The notes beneath the pieces are model-generated. The model made no database searches. It was not told the origin of the DNA and saw only the letters and a program-made list of their open reading frames with translations. From contig CAMCVE010000008.1 of the NCBI GenBank assembly GCA_945881775.1, positions 42,588-106,587 on the forward strand: a DNA stretch of 64,000 nucleotides, written 5' to 3'. Below, in pieces: positions 1 to 7,890 of the stretch. Origin of the DNA: Bacteriovorax stolpii. Its GTDB lineage: Bacteria; Bdellovibrionota; UBA2428. Both the position numbers and the translations under genes were made by a program. Every line of letters begins with the position of its first letter. Positions within the stretch are counted from its first letter, which is position 1.

Positions 1-392
1 AGAGAACCCGATCCTTTTATGAGATCGTTACTCAAGACAAAATAGAATTTTTTTTTCGCGGGACTGGCCTCGGTGCTCGATGTCTCGGAAGCCTCAGGAA
101 GAAGATAATCAAGGTCTTCGGCGCGGATCCAACCTTCGGTCGTTCTAAAGGCGCGTCCAAAACACCAGCCGTCATCGCCACAAGTTCCAACTTCAAAAGG
201 TGCTCCCGCTCGCACCCAGGAATGCACGGCCGCCGAATCACCGGGATCAAGACGAAGCGTCGTATCTTTGACGGTGTAGACAATCATACCCGCGCGCACA
301 GGACGTACAACGAAACCGACGCAGAGTAACAGTCCCCAGATTAAGATTCGTTTAGGAATCGCCGATAGCGAAGACATGGACATTCGAGGCAT
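1..392 (-). CDS. Exported SH3-like domain protein (3' end outside window)
   Basis: Read on the minus strand, this frame starts with a hydrophobic signal-like segment (about residues 16-30, ILIWGLLLCVGFVV) followed by a mature part starting near MIVYTVKDTTLRLDPG. The motif pattern 'VYTVKDTTLRLDPG ... GAPFEVG ... DDGWCFGR ... TEGWIRAEDL' is typical of bacterial SH3 (SH3_3/SH3b) domains, which bind cell-wall or protein ligands in the periplasm. The gene runs off the left edge, so its length and any C-terminal domain are unknown. Starts are possible at 392, 383 or 377; none has a convincing ribosome-binding site. Its 5' end overlaps or abuts the divergent gene starting at 376. The SH3 reading is inferred from the repeated W/G pattern. 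Confidence 0.6.
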   Translation of the reverse strand, partial: MPRMSMSSLSAIPKRILIWGLLLCVGFVVRPVRAGMIVYTVKDTTLRLDPGDSAAVHSWVRAGAPFEVGTCGDDGWCFGRAFRTTEGWIRAEDLDYLLPEASETSSTEASPAKKKFYFVLSNDLIKGSGS

Positions 393-741
393 TCAAAAAG
401 CCAGAGCCTTTCTCGGGAGCATCATTGATGTTCGCCAGAAGCCTGTCAACGCCTCGAACGATCGAGATGCCCACCGCGATCAACACCAAGAGCGGCGTCA
501 GTTTGCAAAACTGACCGAGCCTCAGATCACGGAAGCTCTGGAAATCCTCGTGGAAAGTTTGGGAGCAAGCGGCCTTCAAGCCGAGCATCACAAAAGTCCC
601 GAGGGCGACGTCTTTGTCGTTAAGGATTCAAGCGGCAAAGTCGTGCGCGAACTCAAAGGACTCCTCATCACCGATCTCTTCCTCAAAGGCCGCGCCTCTG
701 AAGACACTTCATCGGGAACTCTTCTCAAACGCTCGGCCTGA
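376..741 (+). CDS. Hypothetical protein, 121 aa
   Basis: I do not recognise a firm family. The N-terminal 45 residues are basic and polar (RDAHRDQHQERR). The C-terminal half has a helix followed by a beta-hairpin-like stretch, 'GDVFVVKDSSGKVVREL', which resembles the 'V(V/K)D..TGEVIR' core of FlaG-type flagellar proteins; this resemblance is weak and the protein lacks other FlaG features. There is no signal peptide or membrane segment. The start ATG lies in a CATG shared with a candidate start of the divergent SH3-like gene, so promoters of both genes would have to lie inside each other's coding sequence. Confidence 0.5.
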   Translation: MDIRGIQKARAFLGSIIDVRQKPVNASNDRDAHRDQHQERRQFAKLTEPQITEALEILVESLGASGLQAEHHKSPEGDVFVVKDSSGKVVRELKGLLITDLFLKGRASEDTSSGTLLKRSA

Positions 742-872
742 GAGTCTACACTCAGTCTACGCTTTGTTGCTGCCCCACCTTCTTCTTGAAGCTTAGTCGA
801 AATAGAACCTTTCATGGGCCGAGAGCCTACGGAACTTTGATCACTGGAATATCGCCGCTAACTCCGCCTTGA

Positions 873-2183
873 TCAGGGGCTCAGACGATTGAGCATGCGT
901 GGGAAGGGAATGCACTCACGCACGTGGGCCGTGCCACAAAGCCAAGCCGTGCAACGCTCAACACCCATGCCAAAGCCGCCGTGAGGAACAGACCCGAAGC
1001 GACGCAAATCGAGGTACCATTCGAAAACGTTCTGATCGAGCCCGTGCTCTTTGATCTTGCGAACAAGTGTTTCGATATTTTCTTCGCGCTGACCGCCACC
1101 GATAACCTCGCCGTAACCTTCTGGCGCGAGCATATCCACGCAAAGAGCGCTCACGGGATCTTCTGGATCTTCCTTCATATAGAAAGCTTTGATGGCCTTT
1201 GGGAAACGATGCACAAAAATCGGCGTTTCAAACTTCTCGGTGAGGATCGTCTCATCACCGCCGCCGAAGTCCATTCCTTTTTTGAAACCGTCTTTCGACT
1301 CTTTTTCGAGAATGGCTGCCGCTTCATTGTAGTGAAGGCGCGGGAAAGGCTTTTTGATTTTTTCGAGTTTCGAGATGTCGCGCTCGAGAGCCTCGAGTTC
1401 AGGCCTGCGCGTGCGCAAGACCCGCTGGACAATGTGGCAGATCATGTCTTCGGCGAGCTCCATGTTGCCCTCGAGATCCATGAAGGCAACTTCGGGCTCG
1501 AGCATCCAAAACTCTGTGAGGTGCCGACGCGTCTTAGATTTTTCTGCTCGGAAAGTTGGACCAAAAACATACGCTTTGCCAAACGCCATCGCGCCCGCCT
1601 CTCCGTAGAGTTGTCCGCTCTGGGTGAGGTAGGCTTTGTCATCATCGAAATAGTTCACTTCAAAGAGGTTGGTGGTTCCTTCGCAGGCTGCAGGCGTGAA
1701 GATAGGAGCGTCGAATCCCACGAAACCTTGGTTGTCGAAAAACTCTCGTGCGGCTGCGACGATCTCGCTGCGAATACGCAAGATCGCGTGTTGGCGCTTG
1801 GAGCGAATCCAAACATGTCGGTTATTGAGGAGAAAATCAGGGCCGTGCTCCTTAGGAGAAATGGGATAGTTCACCGACTCCCCAAGAATTTTGAGTTCTT
1901 TAACCTGAAGCTCCCAACCTCCCGGTGCTTTAGGGGCTTTGACGATCTTGCCTTGAACTTCGACAGAAGATTCTTGGGTTGCTTTGCCGAAGGCCTCGAG
2001 CGCCGCATCGGATGAATCTCCGGGGAAAAGCACTCCTTGAATCGTGGCGGTTCCGTCGCGCAATTGAAGAAACTTCACCTTGCCACTGGCGCGTGAGTTG
2101 TAGACCCAACCCTTGAGTGTCACGATGTCATTTTCTTGGCGTTTCCCTTGGAAGATGTCTTCGATGTAAAGCGTGGGTCTCAT
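873..2183 (-). CDS. asnS: Asparagine--tRNA ligase
   Basis: A 436-residue class IIb aminoacyl-tRNA synthetase that charges tRNA-Asn in the cytoplasm. An N-terminal OB-fold anticodon-binding domain (about residues 17-105) carries '[20 protein letters not shown]'. The catalytic domain follows, with class II motif 1 near residue 140 (GFDAPIFTP), motif 2 (FRAEKS followed by [12 protein letters not shown]) and motif 3 ([13 protein letters not shown]) near the C-terminus. The strand '[10 protein letters not shown]' fits AsnRS/AspRS; the E/A and T residues in '[10 protein letters not shown]' and the 436-aa length favour AsnS over bacterial AspS (about 590 aa with a GAD domain). It is divergent from a small membrane protein gene 30 bp away. 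Full length, no anomalies. Confidence 0.95.
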   Translation of the reverse strand: MRPTLYIEDIFQGKRQENDIVTLKGWVYNSRASGKVKFLQLRDGTATIQGVLFPGDSSDAALEAFGKATQESSVEVQGKIVKAPKAPGGWELQVKELKILGESVNYPISPKEHGPDFLLNNRHVWIRSKRQHAILRIRSEIVAAAREFFDNQGFVGFDAPIFTPAACEGTTNLFEVNYFDDDKAYLTQSGQLYGEAGAMAFGKAYVFGPTFRAEKSKTRRHLTEFWMLEPEVAFMDLEGNMELAEDMICHIVQRVLRTRRPELEALERDISKLEKIKKPFPRLHYNEAAAILEKESKDGFKKGMDFGGGDETILTEKFETPIFVHRFPKAIKAFYMKEDPEDPVSALCVDMLAPEGYGEVIGGGQREENIETLVRKIKEHGLDQNVFEWYLDLRRFGSVPHGGFGMGVERCTAWLCGTAHVRECIPFPRMLNRLSP

Positions 2184-2213
2184 GACTTCTTTATTTACCC
2201 GGAAGATCCTATA

Positions 2214-2492
2214 ATGACCAGTATGTTGCCCGAGACGACAATCAAGTATCTTCTCAAAGGCGCCCTACTCCTCGCTCTTTTTACAGCTGTGGGCCAAGTA
2301 AGATTTTCCGAGCGCAGTCTCGAAGATCGCTATCACAGCTTTGTAAATTCAGACGGCTTTCAGACGTGGTTCTGGGCGATGGCGCTCCCCGTCACTTGGA
2401 CGGGCGAAAAGATTCAGCAAGGCTTTGCCTCACTCCGCAAAAAAGCAACGAACTCCAGCAACCTCAATGAGGCTGCGGAGTCCGCACGTTGA
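2214..2492 (+). CDS. Small membrane protein, unknown function
   Basis: A 92-residue protein with one predicted membrane segment near the N-terminus (about residues 8-24, [20 protein letters not shown]), then a charged stretch and a second moderately hydrophobic aromatic segment ([12 protein letters not shown]). The tail is polar. The start at 2214 is preceded by GGAAG about 9 bases upstream; an alternative ATG is at 2223. It lies divergently 30 bp from asnS. No family recognised; function unknown. Confidence 0.55.
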   Translation: MTSMLPETTIKYLLKGALLLALFTAVGQVRFSERSLEDRYHSFVNSDGFQTWFWAMALPVTWTGEKIQQGFASLRKKATNSSNLNEAAESAR

Positions 2493-2512
2493 TCAGAACT
2501 ATTTTATAAAAT

Positions 2513-2794
2513 TCAGCGCCCTTGCGGGGCCATCATCGCGTGAACTGCATTGCCCGCGGGGTTCGCACCCGGAGCCTGCTTCTGCTCAGGATTCTGCGAG
2601 GCCAAGAGGGCCTTACAGTTCTGAGTGCTCGCAGCTTCCGGTGAACTCGTGCAATTGCACAACGCTAAGATGCTCGCACTGTTGTCGCTGAGTTCGCCGA
2701 CTTTCTGAGCCTGAGCCTCGGGCGTGAGCGCAACGAGCGCGCACCACACTAGACCCGTCCCAAGAACGGCGTAAGTTTTCTCTAAGAACATCAT
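2513..2794 (-). CDS. Small exported protein, unknown function
   Basis: A 93-residue protein with a clear Sec signal peptide (about residues 1-29, ending in a QAQ/AQA-like cleavage site: TPEAQAQ). The mature part is about 64 residues, polar, rich in Ala, Ser, Gln and Asn, and has three cysteines (ALCNCTSS and NCKALL) that could form disulphides. A good AGGGGG ribosome-binding site precedes the start. Two adjacent ATG codons make the exact start ambiguous. It converges with the 2214-2492 gene, leaving 20 bp between the two stops. No family recognised. Confidence 0.6.
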   Translation of the reverse strand: MMFLEKTYAVLGTGLVWCALVALTPEAQAQKVGELSDNSASILALCNCTSSPEAASTQNCKALLASQNPEQKQAPGANPAGNAVHAMMAPQGR

Positions 2795-2869
2795 GACCCC
2801 CTATTGCTTTGAAAAGCCTTTCCCTTAGAGATGCGAAGCTTGTGCCAGCCCTTCACAACTTCTTAATGT

Positions 2870-2900
2870 ATTATAAGTATAAGTAATTATTATTAATAAT
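2870..2900 (-). promoter_or_regulatory. Candidate promoter with AT-rich palindrome
   Basis: Reading leftward, a perfect TATAAT hexamer occupies 2875-2870, about 75 bases upstream of the small exported protein gene. Just upstream of it is a 12-bp perfect palindrome, ATTATTAATAAT (2889-2900), where a -35 element or regulator site would lie. No good -35 hexamer is evident. The surrounding 40 bases are much richer in A+T than the rest of the window. The promoter assignment is inference. Confidence 0.35.
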
Positions 2901-2933
2901 CACAAGGACCACCCAGCAAGCAAAGAGCAAATC

Positions 2934-2948
2934 GTCCAAACTTTGGAC
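2934..2948. promoter_or_regulatory. 15-bp perfect inverted repeat, possible operator
   Basis: GTCCAAA and TTTGGAC flank a single central C. This is the geometry of a site for a dimeric helix-turn-helix regulator. It lies about 35 bp upstream of the TATAAT-like element that would drive the small exported protein gene. No T-run follows on either side, so it does not look like a terminator. Function is inferred from symmetry only. Confidence 0.35.
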
Positions 2949-3132
2949 ACCTGAGTGCCCAGCTAATCATTCCCGACGTCGCTTCGCTGCCGAGCCGTCC
3001 ACGCATTCGAGGTGCGCATCGGACCAGGAGAAGCAACGGATGGGCCGTCCTTTAGGGGAGATCGCTTGGTGCCAGGCCAGACTCCGGAGGGCGTCTTAAA
3101 CCAAGACGTTCGGCGATAAAAATTGTCTGTCC

Positions 3133-4278
3133 CTAGTTCGCGCTCTGAATTTGGCGGAAGCGAGGGATGCCCGATTGTGTGGTCTCAAGCACCAGCACGT
3201 CTCTCTGCGGAGTGGAGTCGGATCTAAACTGAAGTTTGCCACTCACACCCTCGAAAGGGAGAGAGGCTTTAAGCACTTTCTGCAAGGGAACCTCTGCTCG
3301 AAAGCCCGCTCGGGCAAAGGCCTGACCTAAAACTGAGACAGCCTCGTAACTGAGGGCCTCAAGAGTACTTGGCTCAGAAGCATGAGCCTCTTGAAACCGG
3401 TCCACAAAAACGCGACTCCCCTTAAAACTGCTCGAATACACATCCGCAAAGAAATGTCCGATGGGGCCCGGGGCCTTCCCCTTGTCGAGGCTGAACCCCC
3501 AAGAAGAAGCGCCCAAGAAAATTGCAGGGACTCCCTGACTCGGCGCCGGGTCCAAAATTGCGCGCGCCGCCTCCCAGGAACTCGTCGGAAGACTCACGAC
3601 GTCGGGTTTGAGTTTGGCGATCTCACCCAAAAGCTTCGGCGATTCCTCTGCGAACGAAACAAAACTCATTCGCGCCAAGGTTTTCATCTTCTTCTTTGAG
3701 CTCGCTTTGAGAAATCCCTCGTTGAAAGATTTGGAAGCATCGGAGGTGGCCTCGTCGACAACAATCACGCTCCTGGCCGACAGTTTGCTTGCCGCAAAAT
3801 TTGCAAGAGCCTCACCCAAACGAAAGTCTTCAACACGCAAAAATCTGGTGTTCTTATCGGCACCCCAATTGGACGCGCGGGCCAGAGGAACAACAAAAGC
3901 GATCCCAGCCGCCGAGAACAAAGACGCAGCCGCAGTCGCCCCAGCAAGAAAGGAAGGGCCCACGACAGCCTGCACTTTATGCTCCCGCACCAAGGACTCT
4001 GCCCGCTGGGAAGCTGCTTCGGCGCGGGACTCGTCATCGACAAAAACAAGCTGCAGTCGAGCGTGCCCCGCGTGCTTGGCATCAAAATCTTTAGCGGCGA
4101 AGACAGCGGCGCGGCGCATCTCGACGCCGGAGCTCTTGAGATCCCCTGTATCCGAGACCAACACGCCCACTTTGAACACCTTGACGGGCGCTGCGCGGAG
4201 CGCGTGAGGCTGCGGCAGAGTGAACAACGCTATGCCCAGAAAAATACGAGCTAAGCCCTTAACTTTTGAACCTCTCAT
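3133..4278 (-). CDS. Periplasmic binding protein, LivJ/Peripla_BP_6 type
   Basis: A 381-residue exported protein. A signal peptide (residues 1-30, ending LRAAP) is followed by two Rossmann-like lobes of the type I periplasmic binding fold: 'FKVGVLVSDTGDLKSSGVEMRRAAVFAAKDF' region at about 35-66, 'VQAVVGPSFLAGATAAA' near 104-120, 'RSVIVVDEATSDASKSFNEGF' near 170. These match branched-chain amino acid/amide receptor proteins. No transporter permease or ATPase is adjacent, so it is an orphan receptor whose ligand cannot be read from sequence. It is divergent from the small gene at 4317 with 38 bp between starts. Confidence 0.75.
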   Translation of the reverse strand: MRGSKVKGLARIFLGIALFTLPQPHALRAAPVKVFKVGVLVSDTGDLKSSGVEMRRAAVFAAKDFDAKHAGHARLQLVFVDDESRAEAASQRAESLVREHKVQAVVGPSFLAGATAAASLFSAAGIAFVVPLARASNWGADKNTRFLRVEDFRLGEALANFAASKLSARSVIVVDEATSDASKSFNEGFLKASSKKKMKTLARMSFVSFAEESPKLLGEIAKLKPDVVSLPTSSWEAARAILDPAPSQGVPAIFLGASSWGFSLDKGKAPGPIGHFFADVYSSSFKGSRVFVDRFQEAHASEPSTLEALSYEAVSVLGQAFARAGFRAEVPLQKVLKASLPFEGVSGKLQFRSDSTPQRDVLVLETTQSGIPRFRQIQSAN

Positions 4279-4316
4279 GTCCGATCAGATACTAGAGACC
4301 CAAAAAGGAGCTGGCA

Positions 4317-4538
4317 ATGGCAGGAGCACAAGAACCCAACGGAAAGAACTCATTGGTCGGAGAATTTTTGCTTGCGCTAGCCCGGGCACCCGAACCCATC
4401 CAAGAAGCCATTATCATCTGGGGCCTCAAAAAGATGCAGCCTTTTGCGGGCGAACTGATCGCCCCCTACCCGATGATGAGTCACATGGTAAAAATTCTGC
4501 GCATCGATGCTAACGACGAAACTCCTAAAAAGTCCTAA
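4317..4538 (+). CDS. Small hypothetical protein, 73 aa
   Basis: A short acidic/amphipathic protein with a mainly helical look (SLVGEFLLALARAPEPIQEAIIIWGLKKM). No signal peptide. It has a strong ribosome-binding site (AAGGAG, 8 bases before ATG). Its 3' end (4538) lies just before the start chosen for the downstream hydrolase (4552), suggesting co-transcription. No family recognised. Confidence 0.5.
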   Translation: MAGAQEPNGKNSLVGEFLLALARAPEPIQEAIIIWGLKKMQPFAGELIAPYPMMSHMVKILRIDANDETPKKS

Positions 4539-4551
4539 TTCCAAGACACAC

Positions 4552-5463
4552 ATGCGCTTGTTGCTCGACGCTATTGAATCCGGATACGCGACAAGCTTCG
4601 ACGGGACGCCCATTTTTTGGGAGCGCCATGGCCCCCGCCTCGACGATGCAATAGCTCTACGCCCCTTAATGTTTTGCTACGGGCTTGTTTGCAGCATGAA
4701 CCAGTGGCGCCATCAGATCGAGCGCTACTCGGCAGCCGGCCATCCCTGCATCCTCCTCGACTATCGCGGGCACCACCGTTCCGGAAACCCCGCCGATCCG
4801 CAACTCCTCAACATCAGCGCGCTCGCCAAAGATGTCTCCGCAGTCGTGCATCACCTCGGGATCAAGAAGCCTTTGCAGATCTGGGGACACAGCATGGGTT
4901 GCAATGTGGTCATCGAGTTCGCCATCGCAGAGCCCGCGCTTTGCCAGAGCCTCATCCTATGTTGCGGCACACCCGACAACCCCTTCAACCAAATGCTTGG
5001 TTCGCAGATCCCAGCAAAACTGAGCGGCAAACTTTTTGATTTTATGAAAAGCTACCCTGAGCCGATCCTAAAAGCATGGGATGCTTTCAGGGCGCGCCCC
5101 GCAATGACACACATCTCTGCCTATCTCGCTGGATTCAACACCAGCGCGAGCACGCGTGACGACATTCAGGCCTACGCCGAAGCGGTGTGCGACGTGAGCA
5201 GCGAAACCTTCTTTGCCCTCCTCGAAGACATGAGCCGCGGACACACCCGCGCGGTGTTGCCTCGGGTCAAGGTCCCGGCCCTCGTGGTGGCGGGCGCACT
5301 TGACCGCGTAACTCCGCCCTCCGAGCAACGCGCGCTTGCTGAGCTTTTGCCCGATGCCACATACGTCGAAATTCCCGCGGGATCTCACAACGTCCAATTA
5401 GATTTTGGCGAATATGTGGGACTGAAAGTCGAAGAGTTTTGGCGCAAACGCGGACTCGACTAG
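4552..5463 (+). CDS. Alpha/beta-fold hydrolase
   Basis: A 303-residue cytoplasmic hydrolase. The nucleophile elbow G-H-S-M-G-C (IWGHSMGCNVV) supplies the catalytic Ser. The acid is the Asp of 'VVAGALDRVTPP' and the base the His of 'AGSHNVQLDF', so the triad is complete and correctly ordered. The oxyanion region is near 'FCYGLVCSMNQWRHQIE' and 'LDYRGHHRSG', as in the epoxide hydrolase/lipase-like family. The substrate is unknown. An upstream ATG at 4507 would overlap the preceding gene; neither start has a clear ribosome-binding site. It is followed after 29 bp by trpS. Confidence 0.85.
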   Translation: MRLLLDAIESGYATSFDGTPIFWERHGPRLDDAIALRPLMFCYGLVCSMNQWRHQIERYSAAGHPCILLDYRGHHRSGNPADPQLLNISALAKDVSAVVHHLGIKKPLQIWGHSMGCNVVIEFAIAEPALCQSLILCCGTPDNPFNQMLGSQIPAKLSGKLFDFMKSYPEPILKAWDAFRARPAMTHISAYLAGFNTSASTRDDIQAYAEAVCDVSSETFFALLEDMSRGHTRAVLPRVKVPALVVAGALDRVTPPSEQRALAELLPDATYVEIPAGSHNVQLDFGEYVGLKVEEFWRKRGLD

Positions 5464-5492
5464 CCCGGAGACTGCGCCTAGTCTCTGGATCC

Positions 5493-6464
5493 ATGAAACG
5501 CAGTCTCTCAGGCATCAAGCCCACCGGAACCCCGCACCTCGGGAACTACCTCGGCATGATTGGACCCGCGATCTCCCTGCAAAAAACTCACGAGACTTTC
5601 TATTTCATTGCGAACTACCATGCCCTCACCTCAGTGCGCGACGCGAAAGCCCTTCGTCTCGACACCTTGAGTGTCGCCGCTCAGTTTCTTGCTTTTGGAC
5701 TCGATCCTTCAAATGGCGCCTTCTACCGGCAGTCGGACGTGCCCCAGGTGACGGAGCTCTCCTGGGTCCTAAGCTGCATGACCTCGATGGGCGACCTCAC
5801 TCGAGCCCATGCTTACAAGGCTGCCAAGGACCGCGGAGAAGAAGGGGCCATCAACTTGGGCGTGTTTTCCTACCCCGTTCTGATGGCCTCAGACATTATC
5901 CTCTTCGACAGCGACGTGGTTCCCGTGGGCCAGGACCAAGTGCAGCACATCGAGATGGCTCGTGGCATGGCCCAGCGTTTTAATCACTACTTCGGAGAGA
6001 CCCTGAAAGAGCCCGTCGAACTTGTGCAGTCGAGTGTTGCCGTGGTTCCGGGCATCGACGGACGAAAAATGAGCAAGAGCTACAACAACGGGATCGAGCC
6101 TTTGGCCGCCACCAAGGAACTCAAAAAACAAGTCATGGCGATCGTGACCGACTCCAAAGGTCTCGAAGACAAAAAAGACCCTGAAACCTGTAATATCGTG
6201 AACCTCTATAAATTTTTCGCAAGTCCCGAAGAGCTCGAATCGATGAAGTCCAGTTACCGCGCGGGAGGATACGGTTACGGCCACGCGAAGCTTGCCCTGC
6301 TCGAAAAAATCGAGTCGCGCTTCTCGCCCGCTCGCGAGAAGTACAATGATTTCATGAAGCGTCCCGACGACCTTGAAGACATTCTCAAGGACGGATCCAA
6401 AAAGGCTCGAAAAGTGGCCGAAGGCGTTCTAGATAGAACCCTGAAAGCTTGCGGTATCCGATGA
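5493..6464 (+). CDS. trpS: Tryptophan--tRNA ligase
   Basis: A 323-residue class I synthetase that attaches tryptophan to tRNA-Trp. The HIGH-type signature is 'GTPHLGNYLG' (about residues 12-21) and the KMSKS signature is intact (GIDGRKMSKSYNN). 'MASDIILF', 'VPVGQDQVQHIEMARGMAQRFN' region and 'DSKGLEDKKDPETCNI' are typical TrpRS landmarks. Start ATG at 5493 fits the family N-terminus (MKRSLSGIKPTGTPH). The stop TGA overlaps the start of pgpA by 4 bp (ATGA), so the two are translationally linked. Confidence 0.96.
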   Translation: MKRSLSGIKPTGTPHLGNYLGMIGPAISLQKTHETFYFIANYHALTSVRDAKALRLDTLSVAAQFLAFGLDPSNGAFYRQSDVPQVTELSWVLSCMTSMGDLTRAHAYKAAKDRGEEGAINLGVFSYPVLMASDIILFDSDVVPVGQDQVQHIEMARGMAQRFNHYFGETLKEPVELVQSSVAVVPGIDGRKMSKSYNNGIEPLAATKELKKQVMAIVTDSKGLEDKKDPETCNIVNLYKFFASPEELESMKSSYRAGGYGYGHAKLALLEKIESRFSPAREKYNDFMKRPDDLEDILKDGSKKARKVAEGVLDRTLKACGIR

Positions 6465-7003
6465 AAAAACCAATCACACCCCAACCCATCTCCAGCCCTG
6501 CAAAGCGCTTTGCAATTCTTGGCCTGAGCTCGGGATTGGGTCTTGGCTACGCACCCATCGCGTCCGGCACCTTCGGATCGCTCCTTGGTATTCCCTTTGG
6601 ACTCTGGCTCCTTCAGTACCCCTCGTGGATGTCTCTCATTTTGCTCAGTGTCCTTGTTCTCGTGACGGCACCCATTGTTGAGCGCGCCTGCAAGCATTGG
6701 GGTCAAATGGATTCTGGTCGCGTTGTGTGGGACGAAGTCATTGGACAAGCGATTGCCCTGCTTGGTTTGCGGGGCCCTATCTACTCACAACTGCAGGTTG
6801 ATTCTTCACGATTCGTATTCCCCGAATGGACTGCGGTGCTCGTTGCTTTCTTAGCGTTCCGCGTCTTCGACATCTTCAAACCCTATCCTGCCCGTTCCTT
6901 TGATCGCCGCGACACCGGATACGGCGTGATCCTGGATGACGTTGTTGCAGGTCTCTATGCCGCTATCACGGTTTGGTGTCTGATCAAAATCCGCTGGCTC
7001 TGA
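6461..7003 (+). CDS. pgpA: Phosphatidylglycerophosphatase A
   Basis: A 180-residue inner-membrane protein that dephosphorylates phosphatidylglycerol phosphate to phosphatidylglycerol. Family landmarks are 'GYAPIASGTFGSL' near the N-terminus, the central 'VVWDEVIGQAIAL' motif, 'FRVFDIFKPYPARSFD' and the 'GYGVILDDVVAGLYA' motif near the C-terminus. Hydrophobic segments lie at about 45-70, 125-140 and 160-178. It overlaps trpS by 4 bp, an arrangement I recall from Bdellovibrio-type genomes. It is followed after 50 bp by a tRNA-Ser gene. Confidence 0.93.
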   Translation: MKKPITPQPISSPAKRFAILGLSSGLGLGYAPIASGTFGSLLGIPFGLWLLQYPSWMSLILLSVLVLVTAPIVERACKHWGQMDSGRVVWDEVIGQAIALLGLRGPIYSQLQVDSSRFVFPEWTAVLVAFLAFRVFDIFKPYPARSFDRRDTGYGVILDDVVAGLYAAITVWCLIKIRWL

Positions 7004-7053
7004 GACGTTGACGAAAGACCCTTCACGGCATAAACATTTTGCAGTCCCTGCAC

Positions 7054-7139
7054 GGAGGGGTAGGATAATTGGTAATCCAGCAGATTCGAAATCTGCCGCC
7101 CTAACAGGCTTGCGAGTTCGAGTCTCGCCTCCTCCGCCA
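7054..7139 (+). tRNA. tRNA-Ser (anticodon CGA)
   Basis: An 86-nt cloverleaf folds by eye. The acceptor stem is GGAGGGG with CTCCTCC, the D arm carries GGAT/ATCC around AATTGGTA, and the anticodon stem GCAGA/TCTGC holds the loop TTCGAAA with anticodon CGA at 7087-7089. A long variable arm (about 7097-7112) marks a class II tRNA, and the T arm is GCGAG-TTCGAGT-CTCGC. The discriminator is G and CCA is encoded (7137-7139). Long variable arm, discriminator G and CGA anticodon together give serine, reading UCG. The gene ends 12 bp before the next coding start. Confidence 0.96.
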
Positions 7140-7151
7140 CTTCCCCTACGC

Positions 7152-7880
7152 ATGAGCCAAAACTTGAAATCACTTCTACTGTTCTCGGGGCTCCTTTCGG
7201 CGCTTTGCGAAGCAAAGAGTGTCACAACCAATTCGGTGATCATCGACAATGCGCCCGCATGGGTGAGTGAGTATTCGGTCCAAAGTGTCGTGGACCGCAT
7301 CGAATCGAGACTCGAATGGAGTATTCACCGCACACGCGCGACGTTTTATGCAGACCAAGCCCTGTTCATCTCGAAATTCAACGGCCGTGCCGCACCCGAC
7401 ATTCTCGCCTTTACCAAGCGCAATGATCTTTCGATTCATCTTGGTCCAAGAATCAAGAAGGAAAACTTCGCAGGAGTCTTTGGTCACGAACTCGCCCACG
7501 TCATCCTTTTCCAGAAGTACAAAGATGCGATTCCACCCTGGCTCACGGAAGGTCTCTGCAACAGCGTCGCTGGCAACGAAAAAATCAGCTACGTATGGCT
7601 AGCAGCGCAAGAACCGCGCTTCGATATTTCGACACTCGCACACCCTTACGACAAACAAAACAAAAACCGCGCGGATCTTCACTACCGCGCCTCACTCGCT
7701 GTCGTAAAAATGCTCGAAAAAAAATGTCCCGACTTCAGAGAGCTCCTGAACCTTTCTCTGAAGAGCAAACTCGCAGACTTTCTGCCGACCTACTGCAACA
7801 TCTCCGATCTCAATACGACCTTTTGGATCTTCGTGGATTCAGAGGCGAAGAAAGAAAAACGTCAGTCCTCCGGGAACTAA
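7152..7880 (+). CDS. Exported HExxH (gluzincin-like) peptidase-like protein
   Basis: A 242-residue protein with a signal peptide (about residues 1-20, LLLFSGLLSALCEA). The zinc-binding motif 'GVFGHELAHVILF' supplies HELAH, and 'PPWLTEGLCNSVA' supplies the downstream Glu region (WLTEG) typical of gluzincins with a peptidase MA-like domain. This points to a periplasmic or secreted metalloprotease; the substrate is unknown. The C-terminal half lacks a second recognisable domain. The start at 7152 lies only 12 bp after the tRNA-Ser 3' end with no obvious separate promoter, so the two may be in one transcript. No strong ribosome-binding site is visible. Confidence 0.75.
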   Translation: MSQNLKSLLLFSGLLSALCEAKSVTTNSVIIDNAPAWVSEYSVQSVVDRIESRLEWSIHRTRATFYADQALFISKFNGRAAPDILAFTKRNDLSIHLGPRIKKENFAGVFGHELAHVILFQKYKDAIPPWLTEGLCNSVAGNEKISYVWLAAQEPRFDISTLAHPYDKQNKNRADLHYRASLAVVKMLEKKCPDFRELLNLSLKSKLADFLPTYCNISDLNTTFWIFVDSEAKKEKRQSSGN

Positions 7881-7890
7881 ACCGTCTCAC

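Larger units (their letters stand above)
2795..3132. other. 338-bp intergenic region without a recognised gene
   Basis: No open frame with coding character was found. From right to left the region holds a G+C-rich part (2960-3125) with a 6-bp hairpin CGTCTT/AAGACG at about 3092-3108 and a CTCCGGAG palindrome, a 15-bp palindrome at 2934-2948, and the AT-rich promoter-like stretch at 2860-2900. It lies between two leftward genes, so it may combine the 3' end of the 3133-4278 transcript with the promoter of the 2513-2794 gene. An uncharacterised small RNA is possible but not shown. Confidence 0.4.

Noticed and set aside
924..2015. Long open frame (363 codons) on the plus strand opposite asnS
   Set aside because: It is the mirror of a well-conserved synthetase gene, lacks a family match, and high-GC coding sequence commonly leaves the opposite strand open.
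3092..3108. CGTCTT/AAGACG hairpin as a terminator for the binding-protein gene
   Set aside because: The stem is short (6 bp) and there is no T-run on the leftward strand after it.
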